A stretch of DNA of 64,000 nt. Source: Avena insularis. Its lineage: Eukaryota; Streptophyta; Magnoliopsida; Poales; Poaceae. The translations under genes were made by a program, and so were the position numbers. The notes beneath the pieces are model-generated. The model did no database searches. It was not told where the DNA came from and saw only the letters and a list, made by a program, of their open reading frames with translations. The first letter of the stretch is position 1. Each line of letters opens with the position of its first letter. The stretch is taken from positions 172,952,927-173,016,926 of the forward strand of contig CM042691.1 in NCBI GenBank assembly GCA_023614405.1, given 5' to 3'. This document shows, in pieces, positions 20,190-30,875 of this stretch.

Positions 20190-23100
20190 TTCCGAAGGTC
20201 ATCTTCTCTTTCCGAAGTTGCTTCTTCCTCGGTATGATGATTCCACTATACTTCGCAGAATTTGATAGTCTTAGTACGAGTGGCTCTTTCTGCTATCTCA
20301 AGAATCTTGATAGGTTTCTCTTCATACGTGAGATCACTCTCCAACTGTACTTCTTCCAATGGTATAGTTTCTTTCAATGAAGTTTCTTCCATCTTCGGAT
20401 GACACTTCTTCAACTGAATCATGTGAAACACATTGTGAACTGCAGATGGTAATTCAGGCAATTCAATCTCATAAGCCACTTCTCCTTTGCGGCTCAAAAT
20501 CTTGAATGGCGCTACATATCTAGGTTCCAATTTCCCTTTGACTCCAAATCTCTTCACACCACGAAGTGGTGAGACTCTAAGATAAGCTCTATCACCCACC
20601 TCATAGGTGACTTCCCTATGCTTTGGATCTGCATAGCTCTATCGTCGGGATTGGACTATCTTCAATCTGTCCTTTACCATTCTGACTTTCTCTTCAGCTT
20701 CCTTGTTTAGTTCTGGTCCGAATAAATTTATTTCTCCTAGTCCATTCCATAGTAATGGCGTAGTACACTTCCTTCCATAAAGGAATTCAAACGGAGCCAT
20801 CTCTATGCTTGCTTGATAAATGTTATTGTAAGAGAATTCTATGTATGGCAGACTTTCATCCTAACTAGATCCATAGTCTAGCGCACAAGCTCTCAACATA
20901 TCTTCCAAAATCTGATTGGTCCTTTCTGTTTGTCCATCAGTCTAAGGGTGAAAAGCTATGCTGAATTCTAGTCTAATTCCCAATAATTCATGCAGTTTTC
21001 GCCAAAAATGTGAAGTGATCTGAGCTCCTCTATCAAACACAATACTCTTAGGTACTCCATGCAAACACACAATCCTGTTCATGTAGATCTTATCCAATTT
21101 AGCACTTGTATAGGTAGTCTTCACAGGTATGAAATGAGCCACTTTAGTTAGGCGATCCACAACAACCCATATAGAATCGTACCCAGATCTTTTTTGACCG
21201 GAAACTGTGGGGTAACACCCCACAGCAATTTTATTAAAGTCCAATCAAACAAGTTTACATATTTATAGCAAATGTACAAAAGGGAGAAATAAAAAAACAA
21301 TTCTGGTAGTTCATCTATCCATTTTAACAACGCTGCAGTGTGCTTATCCTTCACCCTATGCACATGCATGGTGATCTCATGAACAAATGCCCCTTTCCAA
21401 GCCCTCAAAGTTGGTAGTACCCTCTAAAAAAATAGCTCCATTTCGTTGTTTCCAAATATGCCAAGAGCCAACAGCACCACTTCTATGAAGAATGGCTGTG
21501 CAAAAGACTGCTTTAGCATGGATGAATTTTTCCTCCATGGTTTGCCCAGTCGACCAATCTATCTATAGATATGTCCAAACCTAGGTACTAAAGTTACAGC
21601 TAAAGAAAAGGTGCATCCAATCCTCATCTATGTGATACGGGCATAGTACACAGTGATACACCTCAGTGACTTTCCAATTTCTTCTCCTGATCATATCGTA
21701 CCCAGATCTGGTCCTCGGCAGTCCGGTGATAAAATCCATTCCAATCGTATCCCACTTCCAATCAGGTATAGGTAGTGGTTGCAATAACCCTGCTGGTTTC
21801 TGATGTTCCACCTTCACTCGACTACACAGATCACAGAAAGCAATGTGTCTGCAATATCTTTCTTGAGATTGTTCCACCAAAATCTTTCCTTCACATCCAT
21901 GTACATCTTGGTGTTACCCGGATGAATAGAATATGGTGAATTGTGTGCTTCTTGCAGAATCAATTTCCGGAGTTCCGGGTATTGTGGAATGCAGATACAA
22001 TTTCCATACCATAAAGTTCCTTGTTCATCTTCATGGAATCCTTTTGCCTTTCCTTTACTAATTTTACTCTTAATCTCCCGTATTTCCTTGTACAACTTTT
22101 GGTCTTCTTTGATCTTATCCAACAATGTTGGTTGAACTTACAAAGACATGAGATATCCTTCAGGCACTATCTCCAATCTCAGCTCTTTGAATTGAGCATA
22201 CAAATCATCTGGCAACTCTCCTTTGGTAAGGCCATTCACATAGACCTTGCGGCTTAATGCATCAGCTACTATATCTGCTTTACCGGGATGGTATTGCAAA
22301 CTCAAGTCATAATCCTTGATAAGCTCTATCCACCTTCTTTGTCTCATGTTGAGCTCTTTCTGGGTGAATATATATTTCAAGCTCTTGTGATCTGTGAACA
22401 CTTCACAACGCTTTCCCAAAAGGTAGTGTCTCCATGTTTTGAGTGCATGGACAATAGACGCTAATTCTAAGTCATGGGTAGGATAGTTTACTTCATGAGT
22501 TTTGAGTTGTCTTGAGGCATAAGCCGCAACTTTTCTTTCTCGCATCAAAACTCCACCCAATCCTTGGTGAGATGCATCACAATAGACTTGGAAGTCTTTC
22601 TCTAAATCAGGGAGACATAAAACTGGTGCTGACACCAATCTTTTCTTCAACTCTTGAAAACTGGTTTCACATCCTTCAGTCCAATCAAACTTCTTATCTT
22701 TCTTAAGTAATTCTGTCACTAGCTTAGACACTTTCGAGAAATTCTCAACGAACCTTCTATAGTATCCTTCCAAGCCTCAGAAACTACGAACTTCTTTAAC
22801 TGACTTGGGAGATTCCCACTCAGTGACAGCTGACACCTTTGTGGGATCGACATCTATACCATATCCGGACACAATATGTCCAAGAAAACCAACTTCATTC
22901 AGCCAAAACTCACATTTGCTGAACTTGGCATACAACTTGTGCTCCCTGAGTTTCTCAAGTATCAAACGCAAATGTTCTTCATGCTCTTCTTTGCTCTTGG
23001 AATAGATCAATATGTCATCGATGAATACGACAACAAACTTGTCAAGAAACTCCATGAACACCTTGTTCATCATGTTCATGAAATAAGCTGGTGCATTTGT

Positions 23101-23594
23101 TAATCCAAATGGTATCACGGTATATTCATATAATCCATACCTGGTGGTAAAAGCAGTCTTAGGTATGTCTTGCTCTCTAATCTTTAGCTGAAAATAGCCT
23201 AATCGGAGATCAATTTTTCAGAATACACAGGATCCTTCTAGCTAATCAAAGAGATCGTTGATTCTAAGTAAAGGGTACTTGTTCTTTATAGTCACCTCAT
23301 CGAGTGAACGATAATCTATGCATAGCCTTTGACTTCTATCCTTCTTCTCAACAAACAGAACTGGTGCACCCCAAGATGAAGAACTTGGTTGGATAAATTC
23401 TTTCTGCAACTGTTCTCCAAGCTATTTCTTGAGTTCTTCAACTCATCAACTGACATCTTGTAGGGTCTTTTTGCTATTGGTCGAGATCCTGGTAGTAAGT
23501 CAATCAAAAACTCCACATCTCTATCTGGTAGCATTCCTGATAATTCTTCCGAAAACACATTCGGGTACTCTTTCACTACTGGTATACTGCTATG
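20190..23594 (-). pseudogene. Tekay-type pol polyprotein remnant (RT, RNase H, integrase, chromodomain-like)
   Basis: On the minus strand: RT start (23,576 to 23,316: PDRDVEFLIDLLPGSRPIAK), RT core (23,118-22,777: [20 protein letters not shown], with the catalytic IDD intact), RNase H (22,773-22,138: [39 protein letters not shown]), the H2C2 zinc finger of integrase ([17 protein letters not shown], then C..C split by a frameshift near 21,840), integrase core (SGYDSIWVVVDRLTKVAHFI, LHGVPKSIVFDRG) with an in-frame TAG near 20,942, and a tail (20,350-20,246: EEKPIKILEIAERATRTKTI, KFCEV) like the chromodomain of Tekay chromoviruses. Several stops and frameshifts, plus the LINE insertion, inactivate it. 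Confidence 0.88.
21191..21694 (-). mobile_element. 5'-truncated LINE (L1-type) insertion with 15-bp target duplication
   Basis: ATCGTACCCAGATCT occurs at 21,176-21,190 and 21,695-21,709, flanking 504 bp that interrupt the integrase. The insert begins with a T run on the plus strand, that is a poly(A) tail for a minus-strand element. The minus-strand translation contains [19 protein letters not shown], the zf-RVT zinc-binding pattern (C..C...H....C), followed by WHIWKQRNEMELFF. These are the C-terminal parts of plant L1-type reverse transcriptase proteins. Everything upstream was lost on insertion. Confidence 0.85.
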
Positions 23595-23719
23595 CTAACC
23601 CCCTTAAGAGAATTTAGCTTGCTCCCTTTGGATTCAAAGTTAGACTTGAACCTAATCTCCTTTCTCATCTCTATTTATAGATGGCCGCCATCAACGAAGC
23701 CGTCAAGAAGGGACCACTC

Positions 23720-23938
23720 ATGAAGACTTTATTTATTTTGTTAAGAATTGTGAACTCTATGTGTTAGCTAATGAGTTGTAAGAACTATGTATCTCTGGAT
23801 ATTACGATGTAATAATGACCTTTATATCTATGTACTTCATCTTAAACTGTAGATGCTAGAATTTTGATCCAGGGACTAGCATTGCAATCACAGGGGCCTT
23901 TACCTTAAAAGGTGGGGTCTTACAGATGGTATCATAGC
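23720..23938 (+). repeat. Inverted LTR end plus primer-binding-like site inside Tekay-type element
   Basis: 23,720-23,924 is the reverse complement of the first ~210 bases of the 3' LTR and ends GTGGGGTCTTACA. It is followed by TGGTATCATAGC at 23,927-23,938, close to the initiator-Met tRNA site TGGTATCAGAGC. The next bases, AGCAAGGGGATCATG, belong to the oppositely oriented LTR piece. The junction therefore shares AGCAAGGGG, suggesting microhomology-mediated rearrangement. The bases 23,600-23,720 I cannot assign. Confidence 0.7.
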
Positions 23939-24702
23939 AAGGGGATCATGATCATGTGAATCAGAGGCAGAGGAGCATGCTATGCTCACCGGAATAGCTC
24001 GCCGGAGTGGTTCAGTGCTGCGGTGGTGCAAGCGAGAATTAGAGGAGCCTGGCGGCGCTTGGTACTGGCTAGGTGAGGGGAAATGGTCACGAGGGGTGGG
24101 GGTTAAGTAGCCAGAGCGAGGGAGTGATTCACGCCTTCAATCAACGTCGATTTACGCGGAATTGATTCGACTTGAATGGGGAAGAAATGGGCGGCGAGCT
24201 GGTCGCGGGCATGGGATTTGGGGAAGAAAGGTGAGGTGGCAGTGGGGCCTGTTCGTCAGTGGGAGGGAGGGTGTGCGCACGAGTGAGAAAGAGAGAGGGA
24301 GAGGGTTTCCCTGGGTGGGCTTAGTGGGCTGCTATGCTTGCTAGGCCAAATGGTTTGCTGCTGTTTATTTTTTTATCCCTTTCTCTTTTTCCTTTTTGTT
24401 TTGAATTTCTAGAATAGATTTGAATGCACAATTCAAATCCAAATGAATTCAAATCTTCACCAAAAATTTGTACTATGATTCTAGTGTCCAAAAGTGTGTC
24501 AAACACATACGATCACTCAAAATCATTTTTGGGTCTTGAAAATAAAATAAAACCATGCCCCCTATATATATATATTATAAAGGGGTTTAAATATGGTTCC
24601 ATTAGGGTTTTTGTTTTGAATTTTTTTGTGCAAGATGAATATGCCATGATGCTATGAATGCAAGAACATGATTTTGCGTTTGATGAAATTTGGGATGTTA
24701 TA
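23939..24702 (-). repeat. Truncated 5' LTR of Tekay-type element
   Basis: It aligns over its length with 19,353-20,119 of the 3' LTR, including the same GC-rich and TA-rich portions, and ends at the GGCCA target duplication. The remaining ~2.3 kb of LTR is missing. Confidence 0.8.
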
Positions 24703-26079
24703 GGCCATAATCATGCAAAGCGACAAAACATTATTGATCAAAGCATAAATTGATATCACAATTAAAAAACTAAATGATCATAGAGGCTAGGGTGACTGGT
24801 TCATAGTCATAACATGGTGTAAGCATGTGCCAAGTCAACCCAAATAAAGCATCAAAGGAGAATACCACAATATTATGCTTTTGTATGCTAAAACAACGCA
24901 GGATTCTTTCAAGGCACATTAAGAAATATCAATCATATGGAGAAATTCATGCCACAACAATAATTACTAAGCATATGGTCAAAGCAACATCTAGCTTCAC
25001 ATGATAAAGTCTAAGCCACAGTCAAAACAAGCTTCCTTTTGTACCACTATAAGCATGAAACTTTCTACTCTTTTCCAGCACCAATCAACTTATTTAAAAC
25101 AAAATGAGAATGCGGGGGTCCAACTAATTTATTGCAGCAAACCAAACAAAATAAAACTAAAAACAAAAACAAAGACGCTCCAAGAACAACACAATAGTGC
25201 ATGGAGCAATAAAAATAAAATTTCTAGAAAAAAGACCTGAGATTTTCATTGATGAAGAAGGGGATGCCTTGGGCATCCCCAAGCTTTGACGCTTGTACCT
25301 CTTTAATATTTCTTGGAGTGAAACGGGTGGCATCCCCAAGATTGAGCTTTTGTCTATTCTTCATCTCATCGCATCATTCTTCCCCTACACTTGAAAATTT
25401 CCTTCATACAAAACTTCACACAATCTTCATTAGCAACATTAGTGTATTCAAGATAATAAGCCTTTGGGTTCAGTTTCAACACAAGTAAAACTTCCATTAA
25501 AACACAAGCTACTGTAGAAATTAATTTTAAAATATCAAGTGATCAAAGAGAACTCAAAGAAATCGATTAAGAGGCAAATGCAAATAATGGCAGAAATTTG
25601 TTGCTCAAATCGATTTTTTTAAAGACCAGCAGGTAAAAACCAATTTTTTTGAAGACCTTATGTTGCTCAAATCGAAAAGTGCTAAAATAACGAAAGTTAA
25701 ATAATAACCTGGGGCATATTATTAGAAAATTACAGCTCAATCTGACATACTGGGATTTTTCACGGTTTTTTACAGTGGAGCACAAAAATCTGTTTCGGCA
25801 CAGCAACTCCCCAAATCTTACTTCTCTCTCATTAGAGGTTATTCTTGGCACAAAAACCAAACAAAAAGGATAAGGAGAGGTTATTACAGAAGCAATAACT
25901 TCCAAGACTCAACAAAAGAAAAACTTACTGAAAGTAAAAATAATTTGGGTTATCTCCCAATAGTGCTTTTCTTTAATGCCTTTCAGCTAGGCATAGAAAG
26001 CAAGATTCAAGTATTTTTGAATGAAGAAGCATTAACATCAACTTTTGTTTTAATAAGAGAAGCAAAAGGTATCTTCTCT
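24703..26079 (-). other. 3' non-coding region of right Athila-type element, second part
   Basis: It continues directly from 17,081 after removal of the nested element and one GGCCA. It is the reverse complement counterpart of about 12,489-13,7xx in the left element, up to about 25,991. No ORF is supported. Confidence 0.7.
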
Positions 26080-26688
26080 TTATTTCTTTCTAGGGAAGTG
26101 TTCTATACCTTTCTTGAGTGGGAATTGATATTTAATGATGCCTTCATTCATATCAATAATGACACCAACAGTTCTAAGAAAATGTCTTCCCAAAATAATA
26201 GGACAAGAAGCATTGCATTCAACATCCAAAACATAGAAATCAATGGGGACAAAGGCATTGTTAACCATTATAAGAACATCATTAATGCCTCCCATAAGTT
26301 TCTTTTTAGCATTATCATCAAGTTGGACATCCAAATAACAATTTTCCAATGGTGGTAGATCAAGCATATCATAAATTTTTCTAGGCATAATAGAGACACT
26401 AGAACCAAGGTCATATAAATCTTTGAGATCAAAATCATTCGCTTTCATAGTAATGATGGGATCCCAACCATCTTCTAATTTCCTAGGGATATAAGCTTTA
26501 TGTTTCAATTTTTCTTCTTTAATTTTCATGAGAGCATTTGTAATGTGTTTTGTAAAAGCCATATTCATAGCACTAGTATTAGTACTTCTAGCAAGATTTT
26601 GTAAGAACATAATTACTTTAGAAATAGTGCAACCATCAAGATCAAAATAAAATTTAGCATCCAAGGTAGTAGAATTATTGTTTCTCAT
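26080..26688 (-). pseudogene. Athila-type protease region
   Basis: The 202-residue reading frame contains AYIPRKLEDGWDPIITMKAN and DLKDLYDLGSSVSIMPRKIY. The DLGSSVS motif corresponds to the D-(T/S)-G active-site region of retropepsins, in the DLGASVSIMP form typical of Athila-like elements, followed by a hydrophobic strand (PIILGRHFLRTVGVIID). It would mature the polyprotein. The frame is open, but gag upstream is out of frame and polymerase is absent downstream. Confidence 0.72.
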
Positions 26689-28024
26689 ATTTCGAAGAAT
26701 TTTAGCATTCTTATTGGAAAAAGGAGTGGGGACTTTGGGTGTTTGCTAGCATCAACATTGGTGGCGGTAATAGTACAAATTCTAGCAATTTCATCTTCTA
26801 TTTCCCACCTAGCATGCAATTCAGCTAACATTCTAATATTTTCATCAATTCTAACTTTTATGGCACTTGTAGCAGCAAAGGGATTTTCCATAGTTTCAGG
26901 TTTAGCAGCCATTTTATTAATCAAAGAAGATCGTGCTTCAGACAAAGATGAAATATTTTTCCAGCATTCGAAAGCTTTTCCTCAATAATTTTATTGAAGG
27001 CAGTTTGTTTACTAATAAAATCCTTAAGCTTGACTTCAAGTTTAGAGGGTGTACTTCTAGTGTTGTTGTAGGAATTTCCATAAGCATTACCATTATTAGG
27101 AGGATATGGCCTATAATTATTATTACCAAAATTGTTCCTATAGGCATTGTTGATAATTTTTTTATTTCTAATGAAGTTCACATCAACTTGCTCTTCTTGA
27201 GTAACCAACGAGGCTAAAGAAACATTATTTGGATCAATATGAGCTTTTCCATTAACAAGCATATACATAATAATATCAATTTTATCACTCAAGGAGGAGG
27301 TTTCTTCAACAGAATTTACCTTCTTACCTTGTGGAGATCTCTCAGTGTGCCATTCAGAATAGTTAACCATCATATTATCAAGGAGCTTTGTCATAAAGGT
27401 ACCTCCAGCAGCAGAATCCAACAGATTTCTTGAAGAAAAATTTAATCCTGCATATAAAGTTTGGATAATCATCCAAGCAGTCAGTCCATGAGTGGGACAA
27501 TTCTTTACCAAAGAATTCATTCTTTCCCAAGCTTGAGCAACATGTTCATTATCAAATTGTTTAAATTTCATTATTTCACCTCTCATAGATATAATCTTAG
27601 CAGGAGGGTAATATTTTCCAATGAAAGCATCTTTGCATTTAATCCAAGAATCAATACTATTTCAAGGCAAAGATAGCAACCATTCTTTAGCTTTTCCTCT
27701 CAAAGAGAAAGGAAACAATTTAAGCTTAATAATATCTCCATCTACATCCTTATATTTTTGCATATCACAAAGTTCAGCAAAATTATTACGGTGAGCAGCA
27801 GCATCATCAGAACTAGCACCAGAAAATTGCTCTTTCATAACAAGATTGAGCAAAGAAGGTTTAATTTCAAAGAAAGTAGCTTCAGGAACAGGTGGAGCAA
27901 TAGGTGTACACATAAAATCATTGTTGTTTGTGCTAGTGAAGTCACACAACTTGCTGTTTTCAGGAGTATTCAGTTTTGCAGGAGTAAAGCAAGTCAACAG
28001 AAGTAGAAACTGAAGTAGGAACAA
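26689..28024 (-). pseudogene. Athila-type gag, broken
   Basis: On the minus strand: FFEIKPSLLNLVMKEQFSGA and IKLKLFPFSLRGKAKEWLLS (a retrotransposon gag core), a stop near 27,662, then EIMKFKQFDNEHVAQAWERM, CPTHGLTAWMIIQTLYAGLN and an Asn-rich stretch (YRNNFGNNNYRPYPPNNGN). A frameshift near 26,940 separates a final helical segment (ENPFAATSAIKVRIDENIRM). Gag would form the capsid of retrotransposon particles. The pieces are collinear and need only one stop and one frame change to be explained. Confidence 0.78.
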
Positions 28025-28235
28025 TTTTTTGTGTTTTTGGTAAAGAGAAACAAACTAGTACAACTTTTTTGTGTGTTTTTTCTAAGAAGAAACTAGCAAA
28101 ATAAAAACAAAGTAAAGAGATTGGTTGTGAGAGACTCCCCTTGCAATAATCTTCTTTCTCCCTGAAAAGTGATTGACGAGGAGAAAGATATTGAAGTTGT
28201 CCTTAACTCCCCGTCAACGGCTCCAGAAAAGTGCT
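28025..28235 (-). promoter_or_regulatory. 5' untranslated region with primer binding site (tRNA-Asp type)
   Basis: On the minus strand TGGAGCCGTTGACGGGGA (28,225-28,208) differs at two positions from the tRNA-Asp complementary site used by Athila-like elements (TGGCGCCGTTGCCGGGGA). It lies ten bases after the LTR end. The rest of the region up to the gag start is A/T-rich leader. Confidence 0.75.
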
Positions 28236-29786
28236 TGATGGATCAGATATGTAGAGCTCGTTGGGAACCCCAAGAGGAAGGTATGATGAGCACATCAGCA
28301 AGTTTCCCTCAGTTATGAAACCAAGATTATCGAACCAGTATGATTAAGTAAACATCTCCAAGGTGTTGCTAGCAACTTGGAACCTGCACAACACAATCCA
28401 CAATAATTTGCCGCAACTTACAGTGAGGTTGTCAATCTCACCGGTTTGCTCAAAACAAAGAATTAAACCTATAGTGTGAAAGATAGTAATTTCTTGTAGA
28501 AAGTAAATAGTAACGGTAAACAGTATATGGTATATCAATGATAAATAATGGACCGAGGTCCACAGTTCACTAGAGGTGTTCTCCATAAGATAGATAGCAT
28601 GTTGGGTGAACAAATTACAGCGGGGCAATTGACAGATTCAGAAAGCATAACAATGCATATACTAGACATCTTGATTCCTACGAGATTTGATTGGGCATTA
28701 CAACATAATACATAGACCATAATCCAACTACATCTATGACTAATAATCCACCTTCAGGTTATCATCCGAACCCCTTCCAGTATTAAGTTGCAAGCAATAG
28801 ATAATTGCATTAAGCAAAGTGTGTAAAGTAAACAATAGAATTGCCCCATCGACAAAGTATTGTTGTTTTCTCCCTAGTAGCAACAACACATATACAACCT
28901 TAGAAGTTTCTGTCACTCTCCCAGATTACTAGAGGCATGAACCCACTATCGAGCATAAATACTCCCTCTTGGAATTACAAGTATCTACTTGACCAAAGTA
29001 TCTACTAGCAACAGAGAGCATGTAAGATCACAAAAAACGTAGACATGATAGAATCAATAATCAATCTGACATAGTATCTCAATATCCATCGGATCCCGGC
29101 AAACACAACATGTAGGATTACAAATATATGATCTTGATCATGAACGGAGCTCACAAGATCTAAACATGATAGCACAAAGGAGGAGAAACAACCATCTAGC
29201 TACTTTATGGACTCATAGTCCAAGGGTGAACTACGCACACATCACTCCGGAGGCTGGCATGGTGATGAAGAAGGCTTTCGGGATGATCTCTTCCCATCTG
29301 GCAGGGTGCCGGCAAGAGCTTCGGATCCCCCCAATCTAGAGACGATGGTGGCGGCGGCTACAGACTGGTCGATTTCTGATTGGGTGCTTAGGGTTTCTGC
29401 ATCGAGGTGCTTATATAGGCGAAGGGGAAAGGTCGGTGGACACCCGAGGGGCCCACACCATGGGCTGGCGCAACCTAGGGTGGGCCCGCGCCACCCTATG
29501 GTGTGGCCGCCTCGTGGCTCCTCTTCGTCTCCCCTTCGATCTCCATGTCATGTCTGATAAAATATTGACTTTGGCTTTTGTTACATCCCATTTCTACAAT
29601 ATTTCTTTACTAGCTTTTCTGAAACCAAAAACAACAGAAAACATGCAACTGTCACTGCGGCATCTTGTTAATAGGTTAGTTTCAGAAAATATATAAAAAT
29701 GCCTCAAAGTGTAGACAAAACATAAGAAAGTTGATACAAAACAAGCATGGAGCATCAAAAATTATAGATACGTTTACGACGTATCA
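28236..29786 (-). repeat. 5' LTR of right Athila-type element, 1,551 bp
   Basis: On the plus strand it starts TGATGGATCAGATATG and ends ACGTTTACGACGTATCA, so the LTR reads TGATACGTCG...TGATCCATCA on the minus strand. Its outermost 200 bases match the truncated LTRs at 15,249-15,660. The right flank is GGCTG; the partner target duplication cannot be found because the other end is truncated. Confidence 0.82.
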
Positions 29787-30651
29787 GGCTGCCAGCTACT
29801 CCAGGCGACGCTGGAGGATGCCAACCGGTCGGCTGCGGAGAAGATCGGCACGACGCGGGGGACCACCCAGAGTAATTTTTTTTGACTTTCTCCATCTTTT
29901 TTTGGTTCCTTCCGGATGACTTTTCTTATCGCCTTCGTCTTCTAGCCATCCTTGTCTATGCCTAGCGCGAGATTCACCAGCTGACGCGATTGAATACGCG
30001 CCTTAGCCGAGAAAACTCCGTGTTCCGCGTGGAGAACAAGGAGTTCCACGCCAAGATCGACCGACTGGAGGCGACCGCTGCGGAGCGCGAGAAGACCCTT
30101 GCCAGCCGGGCCATGGCCTTTGATCTCCTGGACAAGGAGGTCACATGGCTAAAGGAGCACGAGGACTTCTTGCTTTATGAGCTCATGAAGATTGGGCACG
30201 TCGCCAAAGGTGAGTTCGACCCTTCCTTTTCCTTTGTCCGGATGGATCCGGTGGGTTCGTTTTAACTTCAGTTTCTGATCAAGGCTTCTATCCGGAAGTA
30301 GACGCCCTGGCGTACGACCGGGTCCAGCATCTAGAGATGGGCGAGAAGGCCAGCATCCGGGACATGGTCTCCCAGCTGGGAGAGGACGCTGCCCACCTCC
30401 GCAAACCCGTCACCTCCATCCATGATTTCATCTGGCTAGATGTTCTTGTGCCAGAGACGATTGTCTCCCTCGCGATCAAGGTCGGCGATGCCCCGGCTTC
30501 CATCGACCGGCTCCACGACCTTGCCACTCGGGCCGGGGCCGAAATGGCCTTGGCTTTGATGCTGAGCTGGTACAAGGATGCCCGAGTGGAGAAGCTAGTG
30601 GAGGCTTCCGAGCGGGTGCCGACCATGCCGCCATGCACCCACTGGGTGTAG
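29787..30651 (+). pseudogene. Antisense ORF of Tat-type element, three exons, 5' truncated
   Basis: Exon pieces: 29,787-29,870 (QLLQATLEDANRSAAEKIGT), 29,965-30,208 (REIHQLTRLNTRLSRENSVF and a long coiled coil ending IGHVAK), and 30,285-30,651 (GFYPEVDALAYDRVQHLEMG to CTHWV). Putative introns are GTAATTTT...TATGCCTAG and GTGAGTTC...TGATCAAG. The protein is mostly heptad-like coiled coil. It resembles the C-terminal part of putative gypsy-type transposon proteins (Transposase_28 family) common in grasses. The N-terminal domain would lie left of the Athila-type insertion and is not in the window. Strand is opposite to pol. Function unknown. Confidence 0.6.
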
Positions 30652-30875
30652 CCCCCGAGATTCGGAGAAGCTCGCGTAACCAGGTGCTTTGAATCTTTTC
30701 AAACTTGCATTCTTGTAGTGCCCTTGCATGTCCGACTGACGAAGCTCAGCCGGGCGGGAGAGACTGCATCCCTACCGGGGTAAAATTGTTGTCCTTCCTC
30801 ATTAGCTGGTTCATCTTGTTCTGACCGGATGGAACATCTTCTAGCCGGGAGCTACATGCTTCCAGTGGGGGCGCG
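30652..30875 (-). other. Tat-type non-coding spacer left of solo LTR
   Basis: Contains GGGTGTAGCCCCCGAGATTC (30,645-30,664), a motif repeated after the solo LTR at 35,599 as GGGTGTTGTCCCCGAGATTC. No ORF. The last bases GCGCG (30,871-30,875) are the likely target-site copy of the solo LTR insertion. Confidence 0.55.

Larger units (their letters stand above)
17082..24702 (-). mobile_element. Tekay-type (chromovirus) Ty3/gypsy element, minus strand, rearranged
   Basis: It is flanked by GGCCA at 17,077-17,081 and 24,703-24,707, so both outer ends are original. The 3' LTR (17,082-20,119) is complete. The polypurine tract is AAGGGGGTTAGATT on the minus strand (20,120-20,133). Pol is on the minus strand (about 20,190-23,594) with integrase C terminus and chromodomain-like tail. 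Gag and protease are gone. The 5' LTR is only about 765 bp (23,939-24,702) and next to it lies an inverted LTR end plus a primer-binding-like site. The last base step reads GTTATA instead of GTTACA at the outer end. Confidence 0.85.
15449..29786 (-). mobile_element. Athila-type Ty3/gypsy retrotransposon, minus strand, gag-protease only
   Basis: Read on the minus strand: a full 5' LTR (29,786 to 28,236), primer binding site (28,225-28,208), gag (28,024 to about 26,930), protease (26,688-26,080), 3' non-coding region (to 15,661), polypurine-like tract and a truncated 3' LTR (15,660 to 15,449). It is interrupted by a Tekay-type element at 17,082-24,702 with target duplication GGCCA. Protease runs almost directly into the 3' non-coding region, so reverse transcriptase and integrase are missing and the element would depend on a partner. 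On the right it abuts a Tat-type antisense ORF, its apparent insertion site. Confidence 0.82.

Noticed and set aside
21581..21880. Single protein joining integrase to a Cys-rich tail
   Set aside because: The frame crosses the LINE insertion boundary at 21,694; the two halves belong to different elements.
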